Shown: positions 42,773-51,445 of the stretch, one piece after another
Layout of the letters: each line of letters starts with the position of its first letter
Position numbering within the stretch: the stretch's first letter is position 1
NCBI RefSeq assembly: GCF_041505935.1
Contig: NZ_CP140110.1
From: Fervidobacterium_A thailandense
Lineage (GTDB): Bacteria; Thermotogota; Thermotogae; Thermotogales; Fervidobacteriaceae
Direction: 5' to 3' (one strand)
Length of the DNA: 64,000 nucleotides
Notes under the pieces: model-generated
Seen by the model: only the letters and a program-made list of their open reading frames with translations
Told to the model about the DNA's origin: nothing
The model's database searches: none
Made by a program: the position numbers and the translations under genes

Positions 42773-43961
42773 TAGTTTCGAAGATTTTGTTGGACAAGAG
42801 CACCTGTTCGGCGCAGGTGCTCTTTTGCGTGTAGCTATAGAGCAGGACAATCTATTTTCAGCCATTCTTTACGGACCTCCCGGGTGCGGAAAGTCCTCCG
42901 TTGCCAGGCTTATTGGCAAGTACACAACCTACGAGGTTGTCCACTTGAATGGTGCGTTTCTGAAAGTCGATGAGGTAAAAAGGTGGGAAGAATATGCCTA
43001 CAACTTCCGCGGGATTAGGAAAGTCGTCCTCTTTGTTGACGAAATACACCGCCTCAACAAAAAGCAGCAGGATGTTTTTCTCCCCGGTGTTGAAACCGGC
43101 ACGTACGTTCTTATTGGAACCACGACCGAATCACCGCAGCATATGATAAATCCCGCCCTTCTCTCGCGTTGCAGAGTCCTCAGGTTCAAAAAACTATCCC
43201 CGGAAGACTTGACGAAGATCTTAGAGCGTGCGATTCGTTACGTCGGTGTCGGAGTTGAAGAAAATGTGCTGAGCTTCATCGTTGAAAATGCCAACGGCGA
43301 CGCGAGATTTGCACTCAGCACGTACGAGCTTTTGGTCAACATTGCGAAGGTGAAGAACAAGCAGGTGGTGGACTCGGAAATCCTCCAACTCTACGCAGGG
43401 GAGGATTACTTTAAATACACTGCCACGGAGCACTACAACCTTGCTTCCGCGTTTATAAAGAGCATTCGAGGTAGCGATCCGGATGCTGCGCTGTACTACA
43501 TGGCGCGGATGATAAACGGTGGTGAGGACCCAAGGTTCATAGCTCGGAGACTTGTGATACTCGCAAGCGAGGATATTGGCCTTGCTGATCCCTTTGCCCT
43601 CGTGCTGGCTGTTGCGACTATGCAAGCCGTTGAGATGGTGGGAATGCCCGAGTGCCTTCTGAACTTGGCTGAGTGCGTAATTTATCTTTCGCTGGCTCCA
43701 AAGAGTAATTCAAGCTATCTTGCCATCAACCGGGCGATGGAAGCGGCAAAGGAAACGATGAACGTGCCTGTACCAAAGCATTTGCTCAACGTGGAAGGTA
43801 GTGGGTACAGATATCCTCACGACTACGGTGGGTTTGTAAGACAGGAGTACCTCCCGGAAGAGCTCCGGAATCAAAGGTTCTACTTGCCTAAGAATATTTC
43901 AAAAGAGGGGAAAATCTGGGAAGTTTACAGAAAAATTTGGCCTGACAGGTTTGAAAAGTAA
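42741..43961 (+). CDS. rarA: Replication-associated recombination protein A (AAA+ clamp-loader-like)
   Basis: 406 residues from TTG 42741, 32 bp inside the epimerase gene; this start gives the normal SEILRPDSFEDFVGQEHLFG beginning. Walker A GPPGCGKSS (about 46-54), Walker B LFVDEIHRLNKKQQD, sensor 1 IGTTTESP, arginine finger in NPALLSRCRVL. The C-terminal tetramerisation part includes YMARMINGGEDPRFIARRLV and the family-typical RYPHDYGGFV. It acts at stalled replication forks. No gene follows until the IS605 remnant. Confidence 0.95.
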   Translation: MSGLSEILRPDSFEDFVGQEHLFGAGALLRVAIEQDNLFSAILYGPPGCGKSSVARLIGKYTTYEVVHLNGAFLKVDEVKRWEEYAYNFRGIRKVVLFVDEIHRLNKKQQDVFLPGVETGTYVLIGTTTESPQHMINPALLSRCRVLRFKKLSPEDLTKILERAIRYVGVGVEENVLSFIVENANGDARFALSTYELLVNIAKVKNKQVVDSEILQLYAGEDYFKYTATEHYNLASAFIKSIRGSDPDAALYYMARMINGGEDPRFIARRLVILASEDIGLADPFALVLAVATMQAVEMVGMPECLLNLAECVIYLSLAPKSNSSYLAINRAMEAAKETMNVPVPKHLLNVEGSGYRYPHDYGGFVRQEYLPEELRNQRFYLPKNISKEGKIWEVYRKIWPDRFEK

Positions 43962-44139
43962 CGAACGTTTGTTTGGTGTTAGATGTGGGACTGTTCTACA
44001 CAAGACACAGCGGTATAATTACAGAATTCGAAAAGTCTAAAGCCCCGCACTTCAGTTCGGATACAGAGTCTTGATATTTTCATTTGGGATAATATAACCA
44101 ACACCAGCGTTAATTAACAAACGTAAAGGTAAATCGCAC

Positions 44140-44438
44140 ATGATAGAAATTAATTCCACACAGCACGCAAAATTTCAAGTCGCTTATCATTTCGTCTGGA
44201 TTCCATTGCCCAGTAATTTGGTTTTGAAATCTTAGCATTAGAAGTTATGCCTGACCATGTGCACCTGTTCCTTTCGGCACCTCCAAAGTACAGCACTGCT
44301 GAGATTATAAAAATCGTCAAAGGAGCTACTGCAAGAAAGCTCAGAACTAAATTCCCAACACTGCGCAATTCAAAACATCTGTGGACAAACTCTTATTTTG
44401 TTGCAACACACGGTAACGTTTCTGCCGAAACTATCAGG
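44140..44438 (+). pseudogene. tnpA: TnpA (Y1 HUH transposase) remnant
   Basis: The first piece from ATG 44140 reads STQHAKFQVAYHFVWIP, a normal TnpA N-terminus. A deletion then follows, and a second frame gives ILALEVMPDHVHLFLSAPP with the HUH motif HVH, then NSYFVATHGNVSAETIR holding the region of the catalytic tyrosine. The expected C-terminal helix is replaced directly by TnpB sequence. Not functional. Confidence 0.85.
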
Positions 44439-45554
44439 TGGAATGTTGCTAATTACGAAATACAGAAGAACGGTGTTTCTATCTACGAACTTGAGCATAA
44501 GCTCAAAGATAACTTCTTTGCTCGTAACTTGCATTCTCAGAGTGCTCAAGTTGTCCTCTGAAAATTTCAAGTTGCTTGGAAGAATACGTTCGATAAGCAT
44601 ACCAAACGTCCACACTACCAGCCCAAGGACGGACATTTCCCAGTGACTTGGAAACAGAACGGTTTCAAAGTCGTTGGTCGCAAGCTCAGACTGTCTCTCT
44701 CAAAGCAAACCAAGGACTACCTCAAATCAGCCCACGGAATCGAGTCCGAGTACGTATGGATAGAGTTGCCCAAAACTCTATCGCTCGATTCAGTGAAGAT
44801 TCAGCAAGTTGAACTTGTTCCGTATCAAGCTTTTGGAAACATCTCTTATTCGCTCAGGATAATCTACAGGGAACCTATCCAAGATTTCAAAGGCCGGCCA
44901 GAGCTAAACGAGCGCAAGATTTTAGCCATCGACCTGGGTGTTAGCAACTTTGCAACGTGCACCGATGGAATTAAGAGCTTTATCGTCGATGGTAGGATAC
45001 TACTTTCCAAACTCAGGCTGGTGAACAAGAAAACAACTAAGCTAAAGTCCGTGCTCGTCAGACAAAAGCTCAAGACTTCTAAGCGACTACACAGACTCCA
45101 TCGATACGTACAAAACTACGTTAACGACTTTGTGCACAAAGCATCAAAGGGTATTGTCGACTATTGTGTCAAAAATGGTGTTGGAGTAATAGTTGTTGGT
45201 AAACTTAACCATGGGATAACTAACATCGATATTGGAAGCCAAAACAACCAAAAGCTTCATCAGATGCCGTATGGTAAGTTTTTGCAAAAGCTAAAATACA
45301 AAGCCAAAGCCTATGGTATTCAAGTCATCCAAATTGATGAAGCATACACATCGCAAAGTTGTTCGTGTTGAGGGGTAGTTGATAAAACCAACAGGAAACA
45401 CCGAGGTTTGTATGTTTGCTCAAGCTGTGGAATGGTCTTAAACGCAGATGTAAACGGAGCGATGAACATACTCAAGAAGGTATCTCCGAGCTCGGTAGAG
45501 GGAGTAGGAGTAGTGGCTTTGGCCAGTCCGGTGCGGTTAAGGTTAGTAAGCTGA
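44439..45554 (+). pseudogene. tnpB: TnpB RNA-guided nuclease remnant with two in-frame TGA codons
   Basis: Starts abruptly at WNVANYEIQKNGVSIYELEH (the first ~40 codons are missing). TGA at 44559 replaces a CAG codon seen in copy 1. The body is open from there to 45371: RuvC-I ILAIDLGVSNFATC, then GVGVIVVGKLNHGI, LKYKAKAYGIQVIQIDEAYT. A second TGA at 45369-45371 stands where the second cysteine of the first CxxC of the zinc finger pair is expected (SCSC-stop-G). Afterwards RKHRGLYVCSSCGMVLNADV continues in frame to 45554. The zinc finger and the C-terminal D of NADVNGAMN are still legible. Confidence 0.88.
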
Positions 45555-45601
45555 CATATCGCACGAAGAATCCTCGCACTTCAGTACGGGAGGAGGTCAA
45601 G
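45500..45601 (+). ncRNA. Candidate omegaRNA scaffold, copy 2
   Basis: It overlaps the 3' end of tnpB and ends at GGTCAAG. Hairpins GTTAG/CTGAC and CACT/AGTA differ from copy 1 by changes that keep pairing (U:A to U:G; AUU/AAU to ACU/AGU). The following ACATTTCCAACTTTTC would be the guide. The element is otherwise dead. Confidence 0.5.
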
Positions 45602-45680
45602 ACATTTCCAACTTTTCCGTTGTACGCCCAATTTCAACACTCAACTTGCCAATGTTCAAAATACTGGCGAAGTAAAGCGA

Positions 45681-45717
45681 AAAGCGATGAGCCGCGGTCT
45701 GGGGCTCATTGCTTTAT
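45681..45717 (+). terminator. Possible terminator after the IS605 element
   Basis: AAAGCGATGAGCC pairs with GGGCTCATTGCTTT across an eight-base loop, followed by a weak T tract (TTTATTAT). Upstream of the macrodomain gene. Confidence 0.6.
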
Positions 45718-45767
45718 TATCCTGCGAAGTTGCTCGAAGTTTGGAGCTTGGGGAACGGGGGTGACAA

Positions 45768-46325
45768 ATGATGGGCGAGAGGGAGATTGTGTTCGGGCGT
45801 GTGAGGTTTGTTTTCAGGAGTTCTGATATAACAAGAGAAAACGTTGACGCTATTGTGAACGCTGCAAATTCACATCTAAAGCACGGAGGAGGAGTCGCTG
45901 GAGCGATTGTAAGAGCCGGTGGGTACGAGATCCAGGCTGAAAGTGATGAATATGTTGCCAAGCATGGTCCTGTCCCACCGGGTGGAGTTGCCGTCACAGG
46001 TGCTGGGAAGTTGCCCGCAAAGTTTGTAATTCACACTGTTGGGCCGATCGGTGACTCCCCAAGCAGTGACGAAGTGCTGAGGAACTGTTTGCTAAACATC
46101 TTCGAAACGGCGAAACAACTTTCGATAAAATCAATAGCCCTTCCACTCGTTGGAACGGGAATCTTCGGTTATCCCCTTGAACGGTTTGTGAACGTCGTCA
46201 AGGAGTTCATCAAGGAATACTTTACTAACTATGTTGGTCCTCTCGAAACGGTCATCTTTTGCGATATTGATCCTTCCAAAATAAAGAAACTCCGCGAAGC
46301 TCTTGAGCAGATCATCCAATCTTAG
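45768..46325 (+). CDS. Macrodomain protein (ADP-ribose-binding)
   Basis: 185 residues; start ATGATG behind GGGGTGA. Macrodomain motifs: DITRENVDAIVNAANSHLKH, GGGVAGAIVRAGG, GGVAVTGAGKLPAKFVIHTV, and LPLVGTGIFGYPLERF, which form the ADP-ribose pocket. Such proteins hydrolyse ADP-ribose-1-phosphate, O-acetyl-ADP-ribose or protein-linked ADP-ribose. It appears to be a single-gene unit between the IS remnant and the convergent minus-strand gene, seven bases from the latter's stop. Confidence 0.93.
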   Translation: MMGEREIVFGRVRFVFRSSDITRENVDAIVNAANSHLKHGGGVAGAIVRAGGYEIQAESDEYVAKHGPVPPGGVAVTGAGKLPAKFVIHTVGPIGDSPSSDEVLRNCLLNIFETAKQLSIKSIALPLVGTGIFGYPLERFVNVVKEFIKEYFTNYVGPLETVIFCDIDPSKIKKLREALEQIIQS

Positions 46326-46332
46326 TTAATCG

Positions 46333-48330
46333 TTAGAAGGACCATTCACCAAGTCTTACGGTGAGGTTAACTCGATTACCGGATCTGTCAACCGTCAGTT
46401 TTAAGGTTTCGCGTATCCTCTTGTTTGAGAGGATTTTCGAGAGCTCATCAAGTGTTTTGACTGTTTTTCCGTCGACCGTTGTGATAACGTCTCCGGTTTT
46501 CAAACCGGCACTCTCAGCCGGTGAACCTTTCTCAACAAAGGCAACGTAAAGTCCTTCGGATCTCAGCTTGTACTCCCTTTTTATGGCATCATTGACCGTA
46601 AAGAGCGTGGCACCGATGAACTTGTTCTTTAAGGGAGTTTGAAAGATCTCGTTCACTTTGTCGGCTGGTATCACAACCCTGAATGTGAAGTCCTGTCTTT
46701 CCTCGTCAGGGCTGATGGGTATTCTGTCGGTGATGCGACCCGATAACGTACCGACTCGTCCTACTACCATGGTTCCCGATGCGTTGAAAGGATTTTCGTT
46801 GGGTAACCGTTTATAAGCGTCTTTATCGTAATAATCTCGGCAAAATTCGATGGGAAACCCGTACGTGTTTACAACACCGTAAGGTGAAACGTCGGTATTT
46901 TCGAATTCGTTGACGTTGTAATCTAGTTTTCCATTGTTATGACGCTTAACTTCGGTGTTTCCCCAGGGATATCGTCTACCATCCCTTCCTCGAGCGGCCT
47001 TTTCCCATTGCGCTTCGGTGGGTAGCTGATAACCGGCCCAATTGCAGAAAAGGTTGGCTGATTTCCAATTTACACCGGTTATCGGGAAGTTGAGCGCCCC
47101 TTTTTGCGCAGTGTAGCTTACATTAATCTTTTGGCCCAGGAAGTCCAAAGATACGGGTAATATGAACCGGCCATTCGAAACCGAAGTACCAACTGGTAAT
47201 TGCGCAGCTCTGAGAAAATCAAGGTATTGCTTTACAGTGATGGGGTATTTCGATATGTAGAACCCGGAAACGTAGACTTCGCGACTTGGCATTTCATCAT
47301 CTTCAACGTTTCCCCACGATTTGTCCGCACCCATCTTGAATGTTCCACCCGGGACGTAAACAAAAACGATCCCAGTTCGCGGGTCAGTTATTTCCTTGTC
47401 GTAAATCTTTATCGTTTGGATTTTCTTTCCATCAACGGTTAGCGGCGTTTTCGCTCCGGTGGTTGCAATACCATCCTTGTCGTATTCGAGTGATTGCAGT
47501 GCGGATGTGAGAGGATCAATACTCGTTTCGTCGGGCTTTGCTTTGCAAGTGGTGAAGGCAACGCTGTCGACGGGTACGACCTCGGTTCCCCATATTCCCG
47601 TGATCTGGTACAATTGGTTGCTTAGCAGGTTGACGATACCGTAAAGTTTTTTTCCCGTTTTTGTGATAACAAGGTCGTATCCACGGGCTTGGTCGGATGG
47701 AATGTACACGTCCTCAACTGCGGTGTTACGAAAGTAAAATTCGTTCTTACTCGGATCCGTTAGCACTATGTAGTCTTCAACGAGCTTTAGGCTTACACCG
47801 GAGTACATCTCCCCAGAAACAAGGTTAACGGTGAATCGGTTTGCAACCGTTATCTCGATATTGATTGGGCCCTGTCTGGAGAGCTGGGGAAGTGGTTTTT
47901 CCACAAAGCCAACGTACGCAACATTTTTCAAATCCCTGACGATAACTTGACCGAACCAGGTTCTGAACCTGATCGTGCCAGATTTCATCTCCATGAGGTA
48001 ACCTTCAATTTTTCTGCCACCAAGGTTGAGCTCAGAAGGATTGTCCAAGGAAGTGAGCGTTTCATCGAATATGATGCACGAGACCTCGTTCTTTGAAATC
48101 TGCACTTTTCCGAATGGAGAGTCCACTGTCAGAAAATCGTTGTCGACGGAGATGGGATTTCCCTGGAGTAGTTGACCACTCCGATAGACGATTATTGCAC
48201 CAAGTGAAAATGTACTGACAAAGAACAGCATAAACGTTATGAAGGATAAGCACCTTGACAGCTCTCGCGCGGGAAGTTTCAAAGGAACTTTGATCGAAGA
48301 GATAAGAGATAAAGAGCGTAAAAATCCCAT
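46333..48330 (-). CDS. Membrane-anchored protein with SUMF1/FGE-like and PDZ domains
   Basis: About 665 residues from ATG 48330 (GGGGGG upstream). TM helix at about 27-48 (CLSFITFMLFFVSTFSLGAI), then a beta-rich region with two related parts (ISVDNDFLTVDSPFGKVQIS and later FTVNLVSGEMYSGVSLKL). An FGE-sulfatase/SUMF1-like domain covers about 310-500: VYVPGGTFKMGADKSWGNVE, FYISKYPITVKQYLDFL, ITGVNWKSANLFCNWAGYQL, PTEAQWEKAARGRDG. A C-terminal PDZ domain (about 570-665) includes SPAESAGLKTGDVITTVDGK. The active-site cysteine region of true formylglycine enzymes is not evident, so a binding role is more likely. Extracytoplasmic. Convergent with the macro gene, divergent from ftsQ-like. Confidence 0.8.
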   Translation of the reverse strand: MGFLRSLSLISSIKVPLKLPARELSRCLSFITFMLFFVSTFSLGAIIVYRSGQLLQGNPISVDNDFLTVDSPFGKVQISKNEVSCIIFDETLTSLDNPSELNLGGRKIEGYLMEMKSGTIRFRTWFGQVIVRDLKNVAYVGFVEKPLPQLSRQGPINIEITVANRFTVNLVSGEMYSGVSLKLVEDYIVLTDPSKNEFYFRNTAVEDVYIPSDQARGYDLVITKTGKKLYGIVNLLSNQLYQITGIWGTEVVPVDSVAFTTCKAKPDETSIDPLTSALQSLEYDKDGIATTGAKTPLTVDGKKIQTIKIYDKEITDPRTGIVFVYVPGGTFKMGADKSWGNVEDDEMPSREVYVSGFYISKYPITVKQYLDFLRAAQLPVGTSVSNGRFILPVSLDFLGQKINVSYTAQKGALNFPITGVNWKSANLFCNWAGYQLPTEAQWEKAARGRDGRRYPWGNTEVKRHNNGKLDYNVNEFENTDVSPYGVVNTYGFPIEFCRDYYDKDAYKRLPNENPFNASGTMVVGRVGTLSGRITDRIPISPDEERQDFTFRVVIPADKVNEIFQTPLKNKFIGATLFTVNDAIKREYKLRSEGLYVAFVEKGSPAESAGLKTGDVITTVDGKTVKTLDELSKILSNKRIRETLKLTVDRSGNRVNLTVRLGEWSF

Positions 48331-48496
48331 TGCGAGTCCCCCCAAACGTAAAATTTTATACGCCTTCCAAGATAATTATATCACCAACCGCTTAAAATTG
48401 ATGCTTCACCCAGCCTGTAATTTTGTGATACAATATGTTTAAGGTTCGCATTAGTTGGTTAAAAATCATTCCGATCTCGTCTCCAGGAGAGTAGTT

Positions 48497-49003
48497 ATGA
48501 AGAGGTACAGATTGTTCCTCGTTATTTATCTACTATCTCTAATAATATTTATCTTCAACTCGCTCGGTACGGCTACGCAAAGGTTCTCCCGGAAGGAATC
48601 AACGCACACGACGATGTCACCATCGACAGGTATGGTTAGAGAATACTGGTTTTCTGTAAGATTCGATGGGCGGTTTTGGATGGTTGATAAAGATGCACGC
48701 ATATACGACCTACACTCTCCCGAAGACCTCTCGTTTCCGGTTGTTGTGACGAACGCAAAAGTCGATCCCGAGAAGGGTATTGTTGAAGGAGTGAAAGGCG
48801 TACTTCCGGACAAGATTCCCGAATTTGTATTCGAGATAAACTTTGAGAAGAAGTACCTAACTTTGGACAACTCCGCCGTGGTTAAAATCTTGTCTTTGGT
48901 TGACTTGCGGAGTTGTATAAAGGTGTTGGAAGTTACTCACCAATATTTGAATCCGAAGGTGCTTTATCTTTTCAACAACGGAAAGCTTTATAAGATTGGT
49001 TAG
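48497..49003 (+). CDS. Short FtsQ/DivIB-like division protein (tentative)
   Basis: 168 residues from ATG 48497 (AGGAGAG upstream; the longer 48455 frame is unlikely). One N-terminal membrane helix (RLFLVIYLLSLIIFIFNSL), then a small extracytoplasmic domain with DGRFWMVDKDARIYDLHSPE followed by LSFPVVVTNAK, which resembles the FtsQ segment carrying VDxxGxVF and LPxI. FtsQ is usually 220-280 residues with a POTRA domain; here the POTRA part seems missing. The position immediately before ftsA-ftsZ is where ftsQ normally lies. I am only moderately sure. Confidence 0.5.
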   Translation: MKRYRLFLVIYLLSLIIFIFNSLGTATQRFSRKESTHTTMSPSTGMVREYWFSVRFDGRFWMVDKDARIYDLHSPEDLSFPVVVTNAKVDPEKGIVEGVKGVLPDKIPEFVFEINFEKKYLTLDNSAVVKILSLVDLRSCIKVLEVTHQYLNPKVLYLFNNGKLYKIG

Positions 49004-49053
49004 TCGCAGATACTTCTGGTGTGCGTTTTCAATATAAGATAAGGGGTGATAAG

Positions 49054-50331
49054 ATGCCGAAAACGTATGAGATTATCTCTTTGGATATAGGAAATGATAG
49101 TATAAAAGGGGTTGTCGTTGATTTCTCGGAAGGTTCAGGAAACGTTCTGGCGTTCGCTAACACCAAGACGCGTGGCATTGAAAACGGAGAAATTAAAGAC
49201 GTAGTGGCACTCAACGAGTCGATGACGCAGCTGATAGAGGATTTGGAGGGACAGCTCCAGCGGGAGCTTAAAGGTGAGTTGTTGGTTTCTTCAAGCTGCG
49301 GAAATTTTACACTCACCGAACTCACCGAGGAGATAATGCTCAGCGACAAGGAACCGGTGTACGTAAACGAGGAGCACGTGACACAGCTAACCGATAACTT
49401 GTTGAGTCATCTGTTTGAAGGTAATGAAAAAAATTCTCTCCATTTGTTTGTTAAAAAGTACGTCTTGGATGATCGGAGGATAGTGGTTAACCCCGTCGGG
49501 ATGAAGGCAAGAAAGTTAACTGCCGTTTATTCCGTTGTAATGGGGGATGAAAACTACAAAAACGTCGTGGAATATGCGACAAAAGACATCATCGGTGAGG
49601 CAGAGTACTACATTTCGTTCGTGTCGACGGCCGAGGCGGTCTTATCGAACGTGGAGAAAGACAGGGGAGTCATCCACGTGGACCTCGGGTACAACGCGAC
49701 GTTAGTAACTCTGTACTACGCGAACACACCTGTGGAGTTGAATCGAATCGACATGGCGATGAAGCACGTGATAAAGGATATAGCGGTGGTCTTGAAAACT
49801 TCCGTTCAGGAGGCCGAAAGACTCCTTAAGACTTACGGTGTTGCAGTTTTCATGGGGGTTGAGCCAACACCAATCGAATACAAAGGGCTTGATGGAAGAA
49901 CGGTTATGAAAACGACCAAAGAATTCTTGGCCAGGATCATCTACGCGCGGATGAGGGAAATATTCATGAAGATAAAGAAACTGTACAAGGATATTGTGGC
50001 CAAGTACCCGGAATTTGCCGACGTTGGTGTGCCTGGTGGTTTCGTGCTCACCGGTGGCGGTGCCATGCTACAAAGGGTGGAAGCTTTGGCAACGGAGGTT
50101 TTCAAATGCCCTGTTAGAACCGGTTCGCTTTACGATACGGAACTATTCAAGTGCGAAGGATACGAACACGACGTTTTTAGCCCGCTCTACGCACCGGTGT
50201 TTGGTAACATACTCGTCTACCAGAAGGAGCGGAGTATATATTCACCAATGCTAATGGAAAAGCAGAAGAAATCATCTCCGAAATTCTTCAAGAAACTTTC
50301 GGAAACGCTCGGCAAAATATTCGGTCAGTAA
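49054..50331 (+). CDS. ftsA: Cell division protein FtsA
   Basis: 425 residues from ATG 49054, behind AAGGGGTGATAAG; the GTG at 49021 is unlikely. Actin-fold motifs: ISLDIGNDSIKGVVVDFSEG (phosphate 1), VIHVDLGYNATLVTLYY (phosphate 2), VLTGGGAMLQRVEALA (adenosine), with the SHS2-like 1C domain between. The C-terminal amphipathic helix SSPKFFKKLSETLGKIFG tethers FtsZ filaments to the membrane. ftsZ follows 35 bp downstream. Confidence 0.95.
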   Translation: MPKTYEIISLDIGNDSIKGVVVDFSEGSGNVLAFANTKTRGIENGEIKDVVALNESMTQLIEDLEGQLQRELKGELLVSSSCGNFTLTELTEEIMLSDKEPVYVNEEHVTQLTDNLLSHLFEGNEKNSLHLFVKKYVLDDRRIVVNPVGMKARKLTAVYSVVMGDENYKNVVEYATKDIIGEAEYYISFVSTAEAVLSNVEKDRGVIHVDLGYNATLVTLYYANTPVELNRIDMAMKHVIKDIAVVLKTSVQEAERLLKTYGVAVFMGVEPTPIEYKGLDGRTVMKTTKEFLARIIYARMREIFMKIKKLYKDIVAKYPEFADVGVPGGFVLTGGGAMLQRVEALATEVFKCPVRTGSLYDTELFKCEGYEHDVFSPLYAPVFGNILVYQKERSIYSPMLMEKQKKSSPKFFKKLSETLGKIFGQ

Positions 50332-50366
50332 CTTATTCAACTTGGAGGAGAAGGGGAGGGACGGTA

Positions 50367-51431
50367 ATGCCGTTCATTATAGAAAAAGAACAAAAGTCCA
50401 GTGTGCATGAACGAACCCCTGGTGTGCCGGTTATCAAAGTGATAGGTGTTGGCGGGGCCGGTTGCAACGCGATTAACCGGATGGCTGAGGTTGGACTTCG
50501 CGGAGTAACTTTGATAGCGGTGAACACGGATGCTCAGGTACTTGAGGTGAGTAAGGCGGATATCACCATTCAGATCGGTGAGAAGCTCACGAAGGGATTG
50601 GGAGCAGGCGGTAATCCGAAGATAGGAGAAGAAGCGGCACTTGAGGACAGGAAAAAGCTCGAAGACATTCTTCACGGTACCGACATGCTTTTCATCACCG
50701 CTGGTTTTGGTGGAGGAACAGGAACCGGTGCCGCACCGGTCATTGCGGAGATTGCTCGGAACCTTGGGATATTGACTGTAGCGATCGTTACGATGCCCTT
50801 CTTTTTTGAGGGGACTCCGCGCTGGAACGTTGCACTTGAAGGGATTAAGAAGATCTCCGGAAGGGTTGACACGCTCATAAAGATAAGCAACAACAAACTT
50901 TTGGAACAACTCTCACCTACAACAACCATTGTGGACGCTTTCGCAACGGCCGATGAGATACTCCACCAAGGTGTGAAGGGAATTTCTGACCTTATCATGA
51001 AACGTGGTTATATCAATTTGGACTTTGCCGACGTTGAATCGGTCATGAGGAATGCGGGTAACGCGATGCTGGGAATCGGCGTTGGTAAGGGTGAGAAGAG
51101 AGTCTTTGATGCTGCAAGAAAGGCCCTGGACAACAAGCTCCTGGACTATCCGATTGAGAACGCACGTTCGATCATCTTAAACATCTCAGCTCCACGTAAC
51201 GCGACGCTTCAGGAAATGCAAGAGGCGGCAATGATCGTAAAACAAACCTGCAGTGAAGACGCGGATATGAAGTTTGGAATGGTGATCGATGACGAACTTG
51301 CCGAAGACGAAATGAGGGTAACGGTTATCGCTACGAAGTTTGACGTTGAGGAGAAATTCGGCAAAAGCGAGGACGATATTCCTGCGATTTACAAGTTCGG
51401 ACTCGAGTACAAGGGTCGTTCGGGTGAATAA
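50367..51431 (+). CDS. ftsZ: Cell division GTPase FtsZ
   Basis: 354 residues. VIGVGGAGCNAINRMAEVGL, the tubulin signature GFGGGTGTGAAPVIAEIARN, and the T7 loop INLDFADVESVM. The C-terminal peptide DIPAIYKFGLEYKG is the FtsA-binding tail found in Thermotoga FtsZ. It polymerises at mid-cell into the division ring. Stop and pilB start are 15 bp apart, so ftsA, ftsZ and pilB are probably one transcript. Confidence 0.98.
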   Translation: MPFIIEKEQKSSVHERTPGVPVIKVIGVGGAGCNAINRMAEVGLRGVTLIAVNTDAQVLEVSKADITIQIGEKLTKGLGAGGNPKIGEEAALEDRKKLEDILHGTDMLFITAGFGGGTGTGAAPVIAEIARNLGILTVAIVTMPFFFEGTPRWNVALEGIKKISGRVDTLIKISNNKLLEQLSPTTTIVDAFATADEILHQGVKGISDLIMKRGYINLDFADVESVMRNAGNAMLGIGVGKGEKRVFDAARKALDNKLLDYPIENARSIILNISAPRNATLQEMQEAAMIVKQTCSEDADMKFGMVIDDELAEDEMRVTVIATKFDVEEKFGKSEDDIPAIYKFGLEYKGRSGE

Positions 51432-51445
51432 AGGGGTGTAAGAGG

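Larger units (their letters stand above)
44035..45601 (+). mobile_element. Degenerate IS200/IS605 element (copy 2, tnpA plus tnpB)
   Basis: The left end is around 44035-44060, with the hairpin-forming CCCCGCACTTCAGTTCGG. The right end has CCTCGCACTTCAGTACGGGA, a matching hairpin, and ends GGTCAAG at 45601. In between are a shortened tnpA and a tnpB joined in one frame, with stops. Gap 43962-44034 holds only a TATAAT-like box near 44013. Confidence 0.75.

Noticed and set aside
43985..44020. GACTGTTC near 43989 as an end of the DDE element
   Set aside because: Only eight bases agree with the element terminus and no element sequence follows.
45369..45371. TGA at a cysteine position of the TnpB zinc finger as a possible selenocysteine codon
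   Set aside because: The gene has another TGA and a lost N-terminus, no SECIS-like stem was evident behind it, and the element is plainly degenerate. A simple nonsense mutation is far more likely.
46333..48330. True formylglycine-generating enzyme or sulfatase modifier
   Set aside because: Only the fold-level motifs are present; the active-site cysteine region is not visible and no sulfatase gene is nearby.
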